Source: Notospermus geniculatus
Lineage: Eukaryota > Nemertea > Pilidiophora > Heteronemertea > Lineidae
DNA length: 64,000 nucleotides
Direction of reading: 5' to 3'
Assembly (NCBI GenBank): GCA_002633025.1
Contig: NMRB01001538.1
Span: 62,001-126,000 of the forward strand
A program made the translations under genes and the position numbers. The notes beneath the pieces are model-generated. The model was not told the origin of the DNA, searched no databases, and saw only the letters and a program-made list of their open reading frames with translations. Positions 32,097 through 41,603 of the stretch are shown here, one piece after another; the stretch's first letter is position 1; the number at the start of each line of letters is the position of its first letter.

Positions 32097-34031
32097 TCAT
32101 TTCAGCATCCCCTTTAGAGCCAGGCGTATCTGTTTCCAGAATCGAAGCCTCTTTCTTTGAGCTCCGTTCCCATCTTGAGGCCACTCAAAGCTAGGACATT
32201 TCAACCTCCTTATCTCCTTGGGCAATTCACTTATCTTCTTCCCGTGCAGCACCAAGACACACTTCATGACGTTCTCCACGCCACTCTTCTCGGCGATGTC
32301 CGGCCAGTGCTTCTCCAAAAACTCCTCAGTCACAATGACTAGAAAGTAGTTGACTTGAAAGCTGAAGTCCTTGATTTGTTTCCAAAGGGGTATGACTTCT
32401 GGACCTGCCGACCACTGCAATGTGATTCTCAGCGGATGATTGTATAGCTGGTCTTCGATATATTTATTCACCCATTTCAGGACTTGCGTCTCGTACATAT
32501 CGTAGAGGATATAGGCACCGGTTTTCCCTAGCCTAAGCGAATTCCTGGACAACACGTTGTTGTTCAGAAGAGGGTCCGACTCACCGCACGTTGTTGGCAG
32601 GATTCGCTCTTCGTCGGAGACCTTCGACGCCTCCCGCCTTTCCAAAAGACAATGTTTAATGTTCACAAGATTACAATACACGAGCAGCGCAACGAGTGCC
32701 ACAAGAAGACCGAAGGCGATGACAAACACTAACCCAACCAGTGGAACATACGAGCTACATGACCACCAATATGGATCGTAGTCCATCACGTTCGTACCAA
32801 ACATGCCAACAGGGCCTCCGCACTTGAGCTTCTTACGGTCAAACACCACGGAACCCTTCCGAGTTCTCAACCAACGTGAGAAACCCCTAAGGGAGCAGCT
32901 ACAGTCAAAGGGATTCTGTTCCAAATGAACGGTTTTCGAACCTTCAAAGGCGTTTTCGTCAACATACAAAATTTTGTTTTCGTTGAGACGAACGTCTAAG
33001 TTGGCAAGTTTCGGGAGTGAAGATTTCTGAATGAAACCGATATGGTTGTCAACGAGACGCAAATATTTCAGACTCTTAAGATTCTTCAACATAGCGAAGT
33101 GCTGATTAGTAAAATAGGTTCCAGAAAGATCTAGGTGAGTAAGGGAATTGGCTTGGTCCTTCAGAAATACGTCTACTTGTACATAACGGCCTGATATAAA
33201 TAAGGGATTCCAACTAAGAACCAGCTTCCTTAGTCGAGTCAAATATTCTAACATCCTCACCGAAACATACCCAAAGGTCATACCGTTATATTTCAGGTGC
33301 AGTTCTTCTAATCTTCGGTTACCATGAAATGTATCCTCATCGATGTGAGAAATCCTATTTGAAGTCAGATTAAGGAATTGAAGCTTTTTGAGGGGGTGTA
33401 GTGATCCATTGGTGAATCTTTGAATCAAATTGTCTTCTAGTGAAAGCTCCTTAAGGTTGACGAGGGCAGTGAATGTTCTAGGGCATATCACTGTGAGTCG
33501 GTTCTGCCCTAAATAAAGCCTTGTAAGCTGCTGTAATCCAACGAATGTGTCACAGCCGATGTTGTCAACCCTATTTTTCCGTAAATAAAGGTTTTCGAGC
33601 ATGGACAGGCCGGTAAGGGACTTCGAAGTAAGTCGGAAAATTTCATTAGAACTTAAGTTAAGAACACGTAAGTTTACCAGCTTCTTCAATGCATCGTCCG
33701 CAAGGTAATATACGCTGCAATCAGTGATTTGCACTTCTCTTAACTTCGAACTGTTGAAAGTGGACGAGGTGAGTTTCACTGGTGGTTTTGGAGAGCATCC
33801 TTCGATGATGATTTCGACAAGTGCGTCGCCCAGTACAGCACAGGCGGAGACGACGTCGTGGAAAGCTGCATTTGAACACTCAATCTTCTTCCCGCCGGGC
33901 ACGTTCTTTGGTGTACAACCACGGGGGAGATGTGGCCGCGCTATCGTGTCAGACAGTCCAGTGATATACGGAATGAGGGACAGCAACAGGCAGAGCAGTG
34001 TCGTCCAAGTGACGGTTCCTTCACCCCGAAC
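32097..34031 (-). CDS. Toll-like receptor, copy B (complete 3' end)
   Basis: Same architecture as copy A: leader, about 11 leucine-rich repeats, single Cys cap, membrane helix and divergent TIR. This copy shows the carboxy end missing from copy A: after FEWPQDG it continues NGAQRKRLRFWKQIRLALKG and stops at 32097-32099. Differences from copy A are few (for example LPKLANLDVRL against LPKRASLSDVRL, a 3-bp length change at about 33000; HPLRIT against HPMRIT). The acceptor AG before GTTCGG at 34031 is conserved, so the initiating exon is again missing. In the divergent TIR, FEW takes the place of the box-3 FW. Confidence 0.95.
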   Translation of the reverse strand, partial: VRGEGTVTWTTLLCLLLSLIPYITGLSDTIARPHLPRGCTPKNVPGGKKIECSNAAFHDVVSACAVLGDALVEIIIEGCSPKPPVKLTSSTFNSSKLREVQITDCSVYYLADDALKKLVNLRVLNLSSNEIFRLTSKSLTGLSMLENLYLRKNRVDNIGCDTFVGLQQLTRLYLGQNRLTVICPRTFTALVNLKELSLEDNLIQRFTNGSLHPLKKLQFLNLTSNRISHIDEDTFHGNRRLEELHLKYNGMTFGYVSVRMLEYLTRLRKLVLSWNPLFISGRYVQVDVFLKDQANSLTHLDLSGTYFTNQHFAMLKNLKSLKYLRLVDNHIGFIQKSSLPKLANLDVRLNENKILYVDENAFEGSKTVHLEQNPFDCSCSLRGFSRWLRTRKGSVVFDRKKLKCGGPVGMFGTNVMDYDPYWWSCSSYVPLVGLVFVIAFGLLVALVALLVYCNLVNIKHCLLERREASKVSDEERILPTTCGESDPLLNNNVLSRNSLRLGKTGAYILYDMYETQVLKWVNKYIEDQLYNHPLRITLQWSAGPEVIPLWKQIKDFSFQVNYFLVIVTEEFLEKHWPDIAEKSGVENVMKCVLVLHGKKISELPKEIRRLKCPSFEWPQDGNGAQRKRLRFWKQIRLALKGMLK

Positions 34032-34056
34032 CTAGAATCAAGTTTGTGCAGAGGTC

Positions 34057-34424
34057 AGATTACATTACACCATAAAGGAATCAACCATAAAGGTTCAACT
34101 GACAAATTTAGCATTTTATAAATGTGGACAATATGCCTTTAAAACCCAACAGATTTGCATTCTGACGTTTCCATGTGATAGGCAAGACCCTTCTGCACAT
34201 TCACTGCAAATTTTGTTGAATTCCGACTACATGTAGTTGATCTTATGATACAAAAGGTCTGAATTAATGAGAACCCCACGAACGATGTGTGTTCAGGGTC
34301 ATCGGTGTACATTTGAATAGGCTGACGTACATTTGTACATGGAACACTAATTGTGCTGAAAATAGCTCAGTTATCGTCAGAAATGGAATTCAAAGCATCA
34401 TGTTGGCAGGTTCATGTACCTNGA
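34057..34424. other. Flank unique to copy B, ending at contig join N34422
   Basis: This stretch has no counterpart in copy A. At N34422 the sequence jumps into the final units of the CACCGCGGTG minisatellite. I see no coding feature. Confidence 0.6.
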
Positions 34425-35613
34425 TTTTCACCACAGTGGAAATGATTTTCACCGAGGTGGAAACTTTTCACCGCGGTGAGAACTTCTAAAGATTTTACAA
34501 ACCCCCAAGAAAAATTATCAAACCTCGGGAAAAAATCCAAATGCAAAATTAATATTTTTCATCAGTGAGCTCTATGGGCCACCGTAGGTTAGCTTCAGTT
34601 ACATTGTAGATTTTTCCCTGTAGGCCAATAGCAAGAACAGGGGTTCCCCAGCTTTATGTGTTTTGGTGAGCTACACTCGGCACCACCCAACACTTGTGTT
34701 TGGTTGCAAGCAAAAGATCAAAGAATAAGAACCTACCATTTTGCTTCACCCTCTCCACATTAGTTTCCACAATCCTCCATTATTGGCACGAAAATACATG
34801 TACCATTTGATTAGCACAGATGCCAAAAATCCCAAAACACGGACAACTTTCCCAAACAACTGCTTGGGGGAAGTCTGACGATGACGGCTGTGTGAGAGTT
34901 CCAATTAGTGGTCCTCCAAATACAGGTGGACAGGAATCAACGTCCTAGGAATGCAAGTCCGCCAAACAACAGCCCGCTATTGTAAGGTCAAATTAGAGTG
35001 GTCATGGTATCTATAGCTATATATCCTAATCCCTCCCTCGCTGAACAATAAGACCGGACTTTGATTTCAGGGGGACTTTGATCCCTGTCACACCGGCACA
35101 AGTTGTTATGTCAGAAGTTTCATCCAATCGACTAACCATATTTATCTATTAACATTATCATTGGCCTAATTTGGAATATAATGCCTATTATATCGAGAGA
35201 CAATGAGAACCTAAGAACCCTCACCATCCCCGGACATTATTAATTGGAGAGTTCCTAGCGCATGAGAATATTTTCCGTCACTTAATCAAATTGACATTTA
35301 TAATCACAAATAAACTACATGTATATCATGCTTTTTATGTTTTCTAGTACAAACGGATGGAATGTTTCCGACACGAGGTATATGGATGGGAATTTTGGAC
35401 AGTCATATTTGAATTAGTCTAGAAACCAATTTAGTAAATCTAACCAATCGGAGTCGGCGAAATGAACCAAAGGGAATTACTGACTATTATCCCGTAGAAT
35501 CACTTTTCTTTGGTCATTTCATAATACCCATTTTTTGCACACCAGTCATGTGGTGAGCTCCAAAATGACTACAAAGTGCAAATTTTATTACGCACGTCGA
35601 TAAATATAACACA

Positions 35614-35869
35614 TAAAGTGCTTTTCAGAATGTCCAGTCATTTTTGAACTCATTTACCTTGCAATGGAACCTAACCACAAACCACAAATTGGACAATTAC
35701 GTGTGCATGTCAATTCACGGTTGACAGACTTATAATAGGACCTTGTTCAGGGGTACACTCTGATTCAAGATAATCATGCAATCATACACACGTGGCCCAC
35801 TTGTGGTTTGTGGTTAGGTTCCATTAAAATGAGTGCACAAATGACTGGACATTCTGAAAAGCACTTTTA
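35614..35869. repeat. MITE with 90-bp arms, copy 3 of 3
   Basis: Duplicate partner of 29665-29903, with a slightly shortened right arm. Confidence 0.88.
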
Positions 35870-35881
35870 TGTTGGTTCTGT

Positions 35882-36019
35882 GAGGGTTGGTTCATACTCG
35901 GTCCGGATTTTACGCCGACTATGATCAATTTCAATGTGTGTGCACATTCACGCTTTGGAAACCTGCGATCAGTTTCATGCGCTTGCGGACCGTCCGCGAG
36001 CAAGTATGAATTGGCCCTC
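35882..36019. mobile_element. 138-bp MITE present only in duplication copy B
   Basis: Ends GAGGGTTGGTTCATACTCG against the complement GAGGGCCAATTCATACTTG. The corresponding site in copy A (near 29913) reads straight from GGTTCTGT to AGGTGTCAC. Confidence 0.82.
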
Positions 36020-36153
36020 AGGTGTCACTTGAAAAGAGGCACTTCCGTTCTTCAACGCGGATGATACCTTTGCTAAAGAAAAGATAAAGGCAAGATGGGC
36101 AGCAAGGACAGTAAAGCCATGAAAGTAAAGCCCAAGTTCTTGCCCTGTTAATT

Positions 36154-36684
36154 TAGACTCGGGACCCAGTCGTTGTGTCGCTCCGGCCGCCGCACTACAC
36201 TCCACAAACGACTGGGAAAGCAAGCTGCAAAATCAGCGGCTAGCGTACCGACAACAACAACGGATGTGAATGAGTTCAGCCAATCAGAAACTGCGTCTTC
36301 AACAACCGTCGTCTGCTCGTTGCAAGATTCAAATCAGCTGATTATATCGGGAACTTTCTTCGAGGCCAAGAACGGTATCCTGGTATCTAGCCGGCTAAGT
36401 TCGATGCTGTGTGCGATAAGCAGTACTTACAGATAAAAAATATCCTGCTAGTGACTTTGAAAAGATTCTAGACGGGCGAGAGGCTCCGGTAAATTTCATC
36501 ACTAACAACCAATCAAAAGTGTGCCAGATTTCCCCTAGTAGATTGCTTTCGGGCAATTTCATTGGTCGAGATGGCCGTTGTTGTTGTCGGTACACTAGCC
36601 GCTGATTTTGCAGCTTGCTTTCCCAGTCGTTTGTGGAGTGTAGTGCGGCGGCCGGAGCGACACAACGACTGGGTCCCGAGTCTA
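36154..36684. mobile_element. 531-bp hAT-like MITE present only in duplication copy B
   Basis: Ends TAGACTCGGGACCCAGTCG with arms of about 105 bp. The 8-bp target duplication TGTTAATT is at 36146-36153 and 36685-36692. Copy A has the empty site CCCTGTTAATTCGG at about 30044-30057. The 8-bp target size and TAG end suggest a hAT-type origin (inference). The interior encodes nothing recognisable. Confidence 0.92.
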
Positions 36685-36706
36685 TGTTAATTCGGCTCAA
36701 TATTTC

Positions 36707-37316
36707 ATGCAGAGATATAAGAAGTCGTTGGGGAAAGCAAGGGATTTTCAAGAAGCAAAATCACATCATGTCCCCCCAAGTCCATTGAAAAATGAAAGAG
36801 CCTTTCAAAATCAGAGCAGCAAACGTACAAAGACAGGTGGGCTGGCTGAAAGGGAAGCCATTCATTCAAAGAAGTCCAGAGTGCACTCACACTTGTCTGA
36901 CAACCGATGATGTTAAAAGCCTGGGCTACCAGCTTCAGTGAGAAATGGGTCACCGAATTTGTTTATAACAAAGAGAAAGGAACCCTACTCCTGACTTGCC
37001 ACCGAATGGCAAGCCTGCATCGCCGAAAGAGTCATCCTCTAAGGAAGCGAGGATGGAAGACAACCCTACTCCTGACTTGCCACCGAATGCCAAGCCTGCA
37101 TCGCCACAAGAGTCATCCTCTAAGGAAGCCAGGATGGAAGACAACCCTACTCCTGACTTGCCACCGAATGCTAAGCCTGCATCGCCGAAAGAGTCATCCT
37201 CTGAGGAAGCCAGGATGGAAGACAACCCTACTCCTGACTTGCCACCGAATGCCAAGCCTGCATCGCCAAAAGAGTCTTCCTCAACGAGTACACAAACATT
37301 GGTGCTGTATAGCTAA
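36707..37316 (+). CDS. 27-residue Pro/Ser/Glu repeat reading frame, copy B
   Basis: Four 81-bp units (36978-37290) stay in frame, with units of the type PTPDLPPNAKPASPKESSS plus (E/K)EARMEDN, and end SSTSTQTLVLYS at a stop at 37314-37316. Upstream, 36707-36910 encodes MQRYKKSLGKARDFQEAKS and a basic Ser-rich segment before a stop. The protein is low-complexity, acidic and Pro-rich; I do not recognise it. It could be an exon of a linker-rich gene or mobile-element coding DNA. Copy A has a frameshift in unit 4. Confidence 0.45.
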
Positions 37317-37622
37317 TCGTCATCCAGCATCCAGTGATGACTCCCTTTATACTTTTTAGGCCTAACTTGGCATGCCCTACCGGTATTGCACACACCATGT
37401 GCACACATACATTGTGAGTACGTAGGTAGCGTATTCTGTAGGCCTACCTACATGTACATGTAGGCCTGCAGGACGTAGGCGTAGTCGAGGACAAGTCAGG
37501 CTTGGCCAGCCTATACCCCCAGCACATGTTCTGCTAAAAGCTTGCATACTCCCATCTTCGGGCCTATCCACTGTATAGGCTGTTCTAGATTTTGGTGTAT
37601 ATTTACAGGTGTCAGGAATAAT

Positions 37623-37754
37623 AGGTAGTTTTCGCAAAGCCCCCGAAACGCCAACGCGAACGCCAAACCCATTGTTCGATGCCACGAAGAGAGCACCGAA
37701 CAAAAGGATAGACGTTCGCGTTGGCGTTTCGGGGGCTTTGCGAAAACCCCCTAT
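37623..37754. repeat. MITE, GGGAGTTTTCGC family, intact copy 5
   Basis: Both ends present (AGGTAGTTTTCGCAAAGC and its partner). It abuts the 5' side of the P2X7-like exon that follows. Confidence 0.88.
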
Positions 37755-37757
37755 TGT

Positions 37758-38096
37758 CAACGATTGCCGACCTCGAATGAATGTAAATGTTGTAAGGAGA
37801 GAGCTGCCGTGTCAAACAAACTTGCTAAAGTCGAAAATGCTACAGGGCAGTCATTTTTATGCATGGTAGAACGTCCAGCCTTTGTCCCGGCCTTTGTCAG
37901 TGTTTGCCTCGATCCCTGGGTGCTACAGACAGCCTGGTACCAGTACAGGTCACAGTATATGGAAGGAGAGCATTGGATAAAGGAATCGGCACATCGCATA
38001 TATCGTCAGCTGGTAAGATGGTGCTGGGGCTATATTGGAAAAGACGTGAAAGTGCCACAGCCAGCCTGCTGTGTTTTAAGAATAAGGGCTCAATAG
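37758..38096 (+). CDS. P2X7-receptor-like cytoplasmic tail domain, partial
   Basis: The frame encodes LPTSNECKCCKERAAV, a middle segment with CLDPWVLQTAWYQYRSQY, then YRQLVRWCWGYIGKDVKV and PQPACCVLRIRAQ with a stop at 38094-38096. The Cys pairs, the WVLQTA motif, the RQ..RWCWGYIG block and the final C-V-RIR are hallmarks of the zinc-binding ballast domain of P2X7-type tails, which in invertebrates often occurs alone or next to transposon genes (family knowledge). The 5' part (usually a C-x-C-x2-C segment) is missing, and the MITE ending at 37754 sits where it would be. The expected counterpart beyond 32076 is lost at the contig join. Confidence 0.8.
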   Translation, partial: QRLPTSNECKCCKERAAVSNKLAKVENATGQSFLCMVERPAFVPAFVSVCLDPWVLQTAWYQYRSQYMEGEHWIKESAHRIYRQLVRWCWGYIGKDVKVPQPACCVLRIRAQ

Positions 38097-38336
38097 GAGC
38101 TGTCAGCGAGTTGACCACTAGGTGTCACTAGGGCCCAATTCAATGCATCTAGCGGACCCATTCATTATTGATCGAGCAGCGATCACAATAGATTTCCTGT
38201 ACATTTGGTCCGCTAAGACTGTGCTGCCATCTGTTAGCAATATGCGCGGCTGACTGCTCCTATTTCCACCACCAGGACTTGAGGACAACTTCGAGTTTGT
38301 GGGATTCAGATGGCCAGAGGAATGATTAAAGGTAAA
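38097..38336. repeat. Dispersed repeat, CCCAATTCAATGCAT type
   Basis: The block GAGCTGTCAGCGAGTTGACC to CATTCATT recurs at 40168-40285, and a diverged copy lies at 54067-54200. Confidence 0.7.
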
Positions 38337-38595
38337 TAACCAAAAGCAGACGACCATTTACATGTACAACAAGAAATTAAAATACGTTATTTCACCTAAT
38401 TCACTCAACTATACAATTTTTGACTCGCTGGCAGGAAGAGTAAATGTTATTTGCCCATTTCTTTCAACCCATGCGTTAGTGGTAGGCTGTTTCATTCACT
38501 CCATTTCACGGACAAAACGCCTTCACCCGGGCCTTCACCCTGCAGGAGCTACGGAAAGCTCTATACGTCAAGAGATAAGGGCCATGGAGGCCGGA

Positions 38596-38905
38596 GATTC
38601 TACGAAAACGGATTCTCGTCATCCTCGTTCTCTAGTGCCAGTAATGCCACCAAAGCCTTTCACACGAGCGCCAAACATCGCAACAACATTCATCTCCGCC
38701 GCAGAGGAAATTAAGAAGTACTTGAAAACGAACAGAGTTGAATGGTGCCACATCCCCAAAAGAGCTCCCTGGTTCGGGGGAATGGATGGTTGGATTAACA
38801 AAAACAACACTTAAGAAAGTCTTAGGTCGCGCTTTGATAACCATGCAGAAGCTCCAGAGTTTGGTATTAGGCCAAACAGAAATCGAACAACTTCTGTTTG
38901 TATTC
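38596..38905 (+). pseudogene. BEL/Pao-type retrotransposon integrase remnant, copy 1
   Basis: Two frames together resemble the carboxy half of a BEL/Pao integrase: AAEEIKKYLKTNRVEWCHIP then KRAPWFGG in one frame, and LTKTTLKKVLGRALITMQ then KLQSLV in the next. The glutamate expected after the FGG turn is lost and the frame breaks there. It is decayed and cannot be autonomous. Confidence 0.78.
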
Positions 38906-39042
38906 AATTTGCAGGTTGAAGGAAGTAAAACCAAAATTGAAATGGACCAAGAGGCTCCGACGACACCATTTATTGCAGTGACTGGTGAGTTTAGATTGGT
39001 TCATGTGAAAGGCTCATCTTGTCTCTCGTTCCTGTCACAACG

Positions 39043-39090
39043 GAGGAGCCACGGTGGTGTAGTGGTTCGGGCCTCCGACTAGCGGTAAGA
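39043..39090 (+). repeat. tRNA-derived SINE promoter fragment
   Basis: GGTGGTGTAGTGGTTCGGGC matches the A box of a tRNA-type promoter, followed by CTCCGACTAGC. No B box or acceptor stem is seen. The duplicate lies at about 42272-42308. Confidence 0.6.
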
Positions 39091-39451
39091 GGGTCCCAAA
39101 TATCTCAGCAACCACTCAAGATATTTTGATGCAACAAAGCTCAAAATCCTTAGAAACTTCCACTCAACCATACAGTATAACAAAAGTCACAAAAAAATCA
39201 CATAACAAAAATGTTGATTTTTAGTTTTTTTTCTGATGAGCTACATGTATTACATAATTGTGATATTTCCAAACTTTTGATGCAGAAATGTGACCAAGAA
39301 GATATACTTTCATGTGGAACAAACCGTGTTCAAATTGGTCCAGTAGTATTTGAAATATTCAAGGTATTACATGTAGGTGGTGATAAACTTATGTACATTG
39401 TAATTTCAATGCACTCAGAGGAAAACTTTACATTCCTGTAAATTATGGCAG

Positions 39452-39730
39452 ATGGCGTACAGTCTTGTTGCATTCGAATATTCGCCTGATGGAGGGAAGA
39501 TGCCCGAAAAAGAGGTATCTGTTGTACCTTCGAAATGGGTACATGGCGAAGAAGGAAATACATGCTGGTGGCCCAGCAGAAACTATTTCACTGCTAAGAA
39601 AATCAGCAGCATGGTGAATGGTTTGACGATGTGGAAAACCAAGGAGAGTGCGAGGAGTACCCAAACGTGCGCGTTCTGGCCTCTGTTGGTCAGTATGCTT
39701 GCTACATATGAAAGAGAAATACAGTGCTGA
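39452..39730 (+). pseudogene. Transposon-associated VPSxW-type protein fragment, copy 1
   Basis: MAYSLVAFEYSPDGGKMPEK then EVSVVPSKWV..CWWPSRN resembles the amino end of small invertebrate proteins of the DUF4806-associated type (V-FVEE-V-VPSSW, CYWPP). A second frame carries the rest, ECEEYPNVRVLASVGQYACY, so the reading is broken. The copy at 42666-42944 is nearly identical with the same break. Function unknown. Confidence 0.5.
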
Positions 39731-39863
39731 TTATTGCTTTGTTATTATTTTGTTAACTTTTCAGATTTACCTTTTGATTATATTTCACTGTCCATATTGT
39801 GGTACAGTGTATGAAGTGTCTGAATTGAAACTATAATGAATCAGTTATGATTACTATTTAACA

Positions 39864-40088
39864 GGTATCGCCCGTCAAAAGCAGGGACGATGCGAACTGG
39901 AAAAGGAGAGATGTGATCATCAAAGATGAGATTTCAACTGATACACTGACAGTGAAATTTTGGAACCAAAATGTGGACTGTGTGGAAGAAAAGCACGTGC
40001 GAAAGCATATGAAGTTCGAGAACTTGAAAGTGAACATCTACGGTGGTCGGTTTTCACTGCAGGACACAACAGAGACAGTTATAGAAGT
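39864..40088 (+). pseudogene. Exon-like fragment, nucleic-acid-binding (OB-like) pattern
   Basis: An acceptor-like AACAG precedes and GTGAGTAAC follows. The frame reads RDDANWKRRDVIIKDEISTD, TLTVKFWNQNV and VNIYGGRFSLQDTTETV, a strand pattern like OB-fold modules of RPA-type proteins (weak resemblance). In the second copy (about 43078-43302) the frame stops early (LEVNI-stop). Confidence 0.4.
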
Positions 40089-40562
40089 GAGTAACATGGT
40101 AAACTAAGTCCTAGTAAGAAAGTAAAGGCAGATGGGGAACCAAGGACGGTTAAAGCTTAAGCAACTGGGACCAATAGGAGCTGTCAGCGAGTTGACCACT
40201 AGGTGTCACTACGGCCCAATTCAATGCATGTAGCGGACCCATTCATTCTTGACCGAGCACCACTCACGTGGATTTTCCTGTGTACGCACAAAGACAGGTG
40301 GGCTGGCTGAAAGGGAAGCCTCGTATGGAACGGCTTGGTGACCCTGAATGAATGTGCTTTCTTTCTTTCACCAGAGGTAAGTACCTGATTTGAATGGTTT
40401 GCCTTGGCGGCATCAAGGCAGGGCTTGCCTTCTGATCCCCGGGCATGTCAGTGTGTTGTAGGCCTACCCCTCCCACTGTCATGGTCTGCATCGGGAGTTT
40501 AAATCACAACTGCAGTCTTCGAATTCTGTCTATTTCAATAGGCTTTACATCCATTTCTTCCA

Positions 40563-40667
40563 GATGAAAACTGTGCAGGAAAGGGTGCAAGCACACCGGC
40601 AGCACCTCGAATCCAACCCTGAAGCATGGGAGCAAGCAAAGAAAAATGATCGAGAAAGAAAATGAAA
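40563..40667 (+). pseudogene. KTxxERxxxxRxxLxxNP-type helical segment, truncated by a repeat
   Basis: After an acceptor-like TTCTTCCAG the frame encodes MKTVQERVQAHRQHLESNPE, AWEQAKKNDRERK and then stops where the AAAATGAAATGGTCC repeat begins. The basic coiled segment is common in transposon-linked invertebrate proteins. Confidence 0.45.
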
Positions 40668-41603
40668 TGGTCCATGGACCATGTGCTCACTGGGTTGGAC
40701 ATACCGGTAATAGTCTAATGACGGAGGGAGGTACATATCAGTTATGAGCAATCTGGGTCAAGTCATTCCCAGAAAAGACTTTGATGATTTTTGGGTTATG
40801 TCACCTGGCGGCCATATTGGATGTCTGATCGGGCTGGAACTTCACATGCACATAAAGGTCATCTGCAGAGGACCACATAGCACATTGGAGCGCTTTGGGT
40901 CAAGTCGTTCCTGAGTTACAGCATTTTGATGATGATTTTCGGGTTACGCCACCTGGCGGCCATATTGGATGTCCGATCGGGCCGAAACTTCACATGGACA
41001 TAAACGTCATCTGCAGGGGGCCACATAGCAAATTGGAGCGCTTTGGATTAAGGCGTTCCTGAGTTACAGCACTTTGATGATTTTTGGGTTACGCCACCTG
41101 GCGGCCATGTTTGAAGTCAAATCGGGCCGAAATTTGACATGCATGTAAAGGTCATCTAGATGGAGGTAGATATCAAATTTGAGCACTCTGCGTAAAGCCG
41201 TTCCCGAATAATAGCACTTACTTGATTTTCAGGTTACGCCACCTGACGGCCATATTGGATGTCCAATCGGGCCGAAACTTGGTATTTTTTAAGGTACCCC
41301 TCCAATGTATGTTTATGCAAGATATGAAGTTGCTTGGTGAAATAATGACAAACTGTGGAAGGTTCGTCACTTTTGTTGAACTTTGACCTCTGTGACCTTG
41401 AAAAGTAGGTCAAATCAAAAATCCGTTACATATGTTATGTATCCTTATTAGCTACACCTATGATAAAAATTTGGAGATGATCTAGTCATTAGTTCAGGAG
41501 TTATTGCACTTTTTGTGTTTTTGGTTTCCAACACACACACACACACAGACACCAAGACCAAAAACAATATGGTTCCCGATCTTAGGATCGGGGAACCATA
41601 ATA
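40661..41603 (+). mobile_element. Non-autonomous Helentron-like repeat with tandem core
   Basis: The head GAAATGGTCCATGGACCATG is followed by about four imperfect units of 110-150 bp, each carrying CACCTGGCGGCCATATTGGA then TGTCCGATCGGGCCGAAACTT (sometimes diverged). Next come an (AC)n run (41530-41548) and a strong 3' hairpin GGTTCCCGATC/GATCGGGGAACC (41571-41597). Head, tandem core, microsatellite and 3' hairpin in this order fit HINE-type elements (inference). No terminal inverted repeats or coding frame. Confidence 0.6.

Larger units (their letters stand above)
38337..40157 (+). repeat. Duplicated mobile-DNA cassette, copy 1
   Basis: This 1.8-kb unit is repeated at 41600-43376, both starting AATAACCAAAAGCAGACGAC and ending GGACGGTTAAAGCTTAA. 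It contains a BEL/Pao integrase remnant, a tRNA-like promoter fragment, an EFVEEKS/VPSxW-type open frame and a nucleic-acid-binding-like exon (listed separately). Confidence 0.85.
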
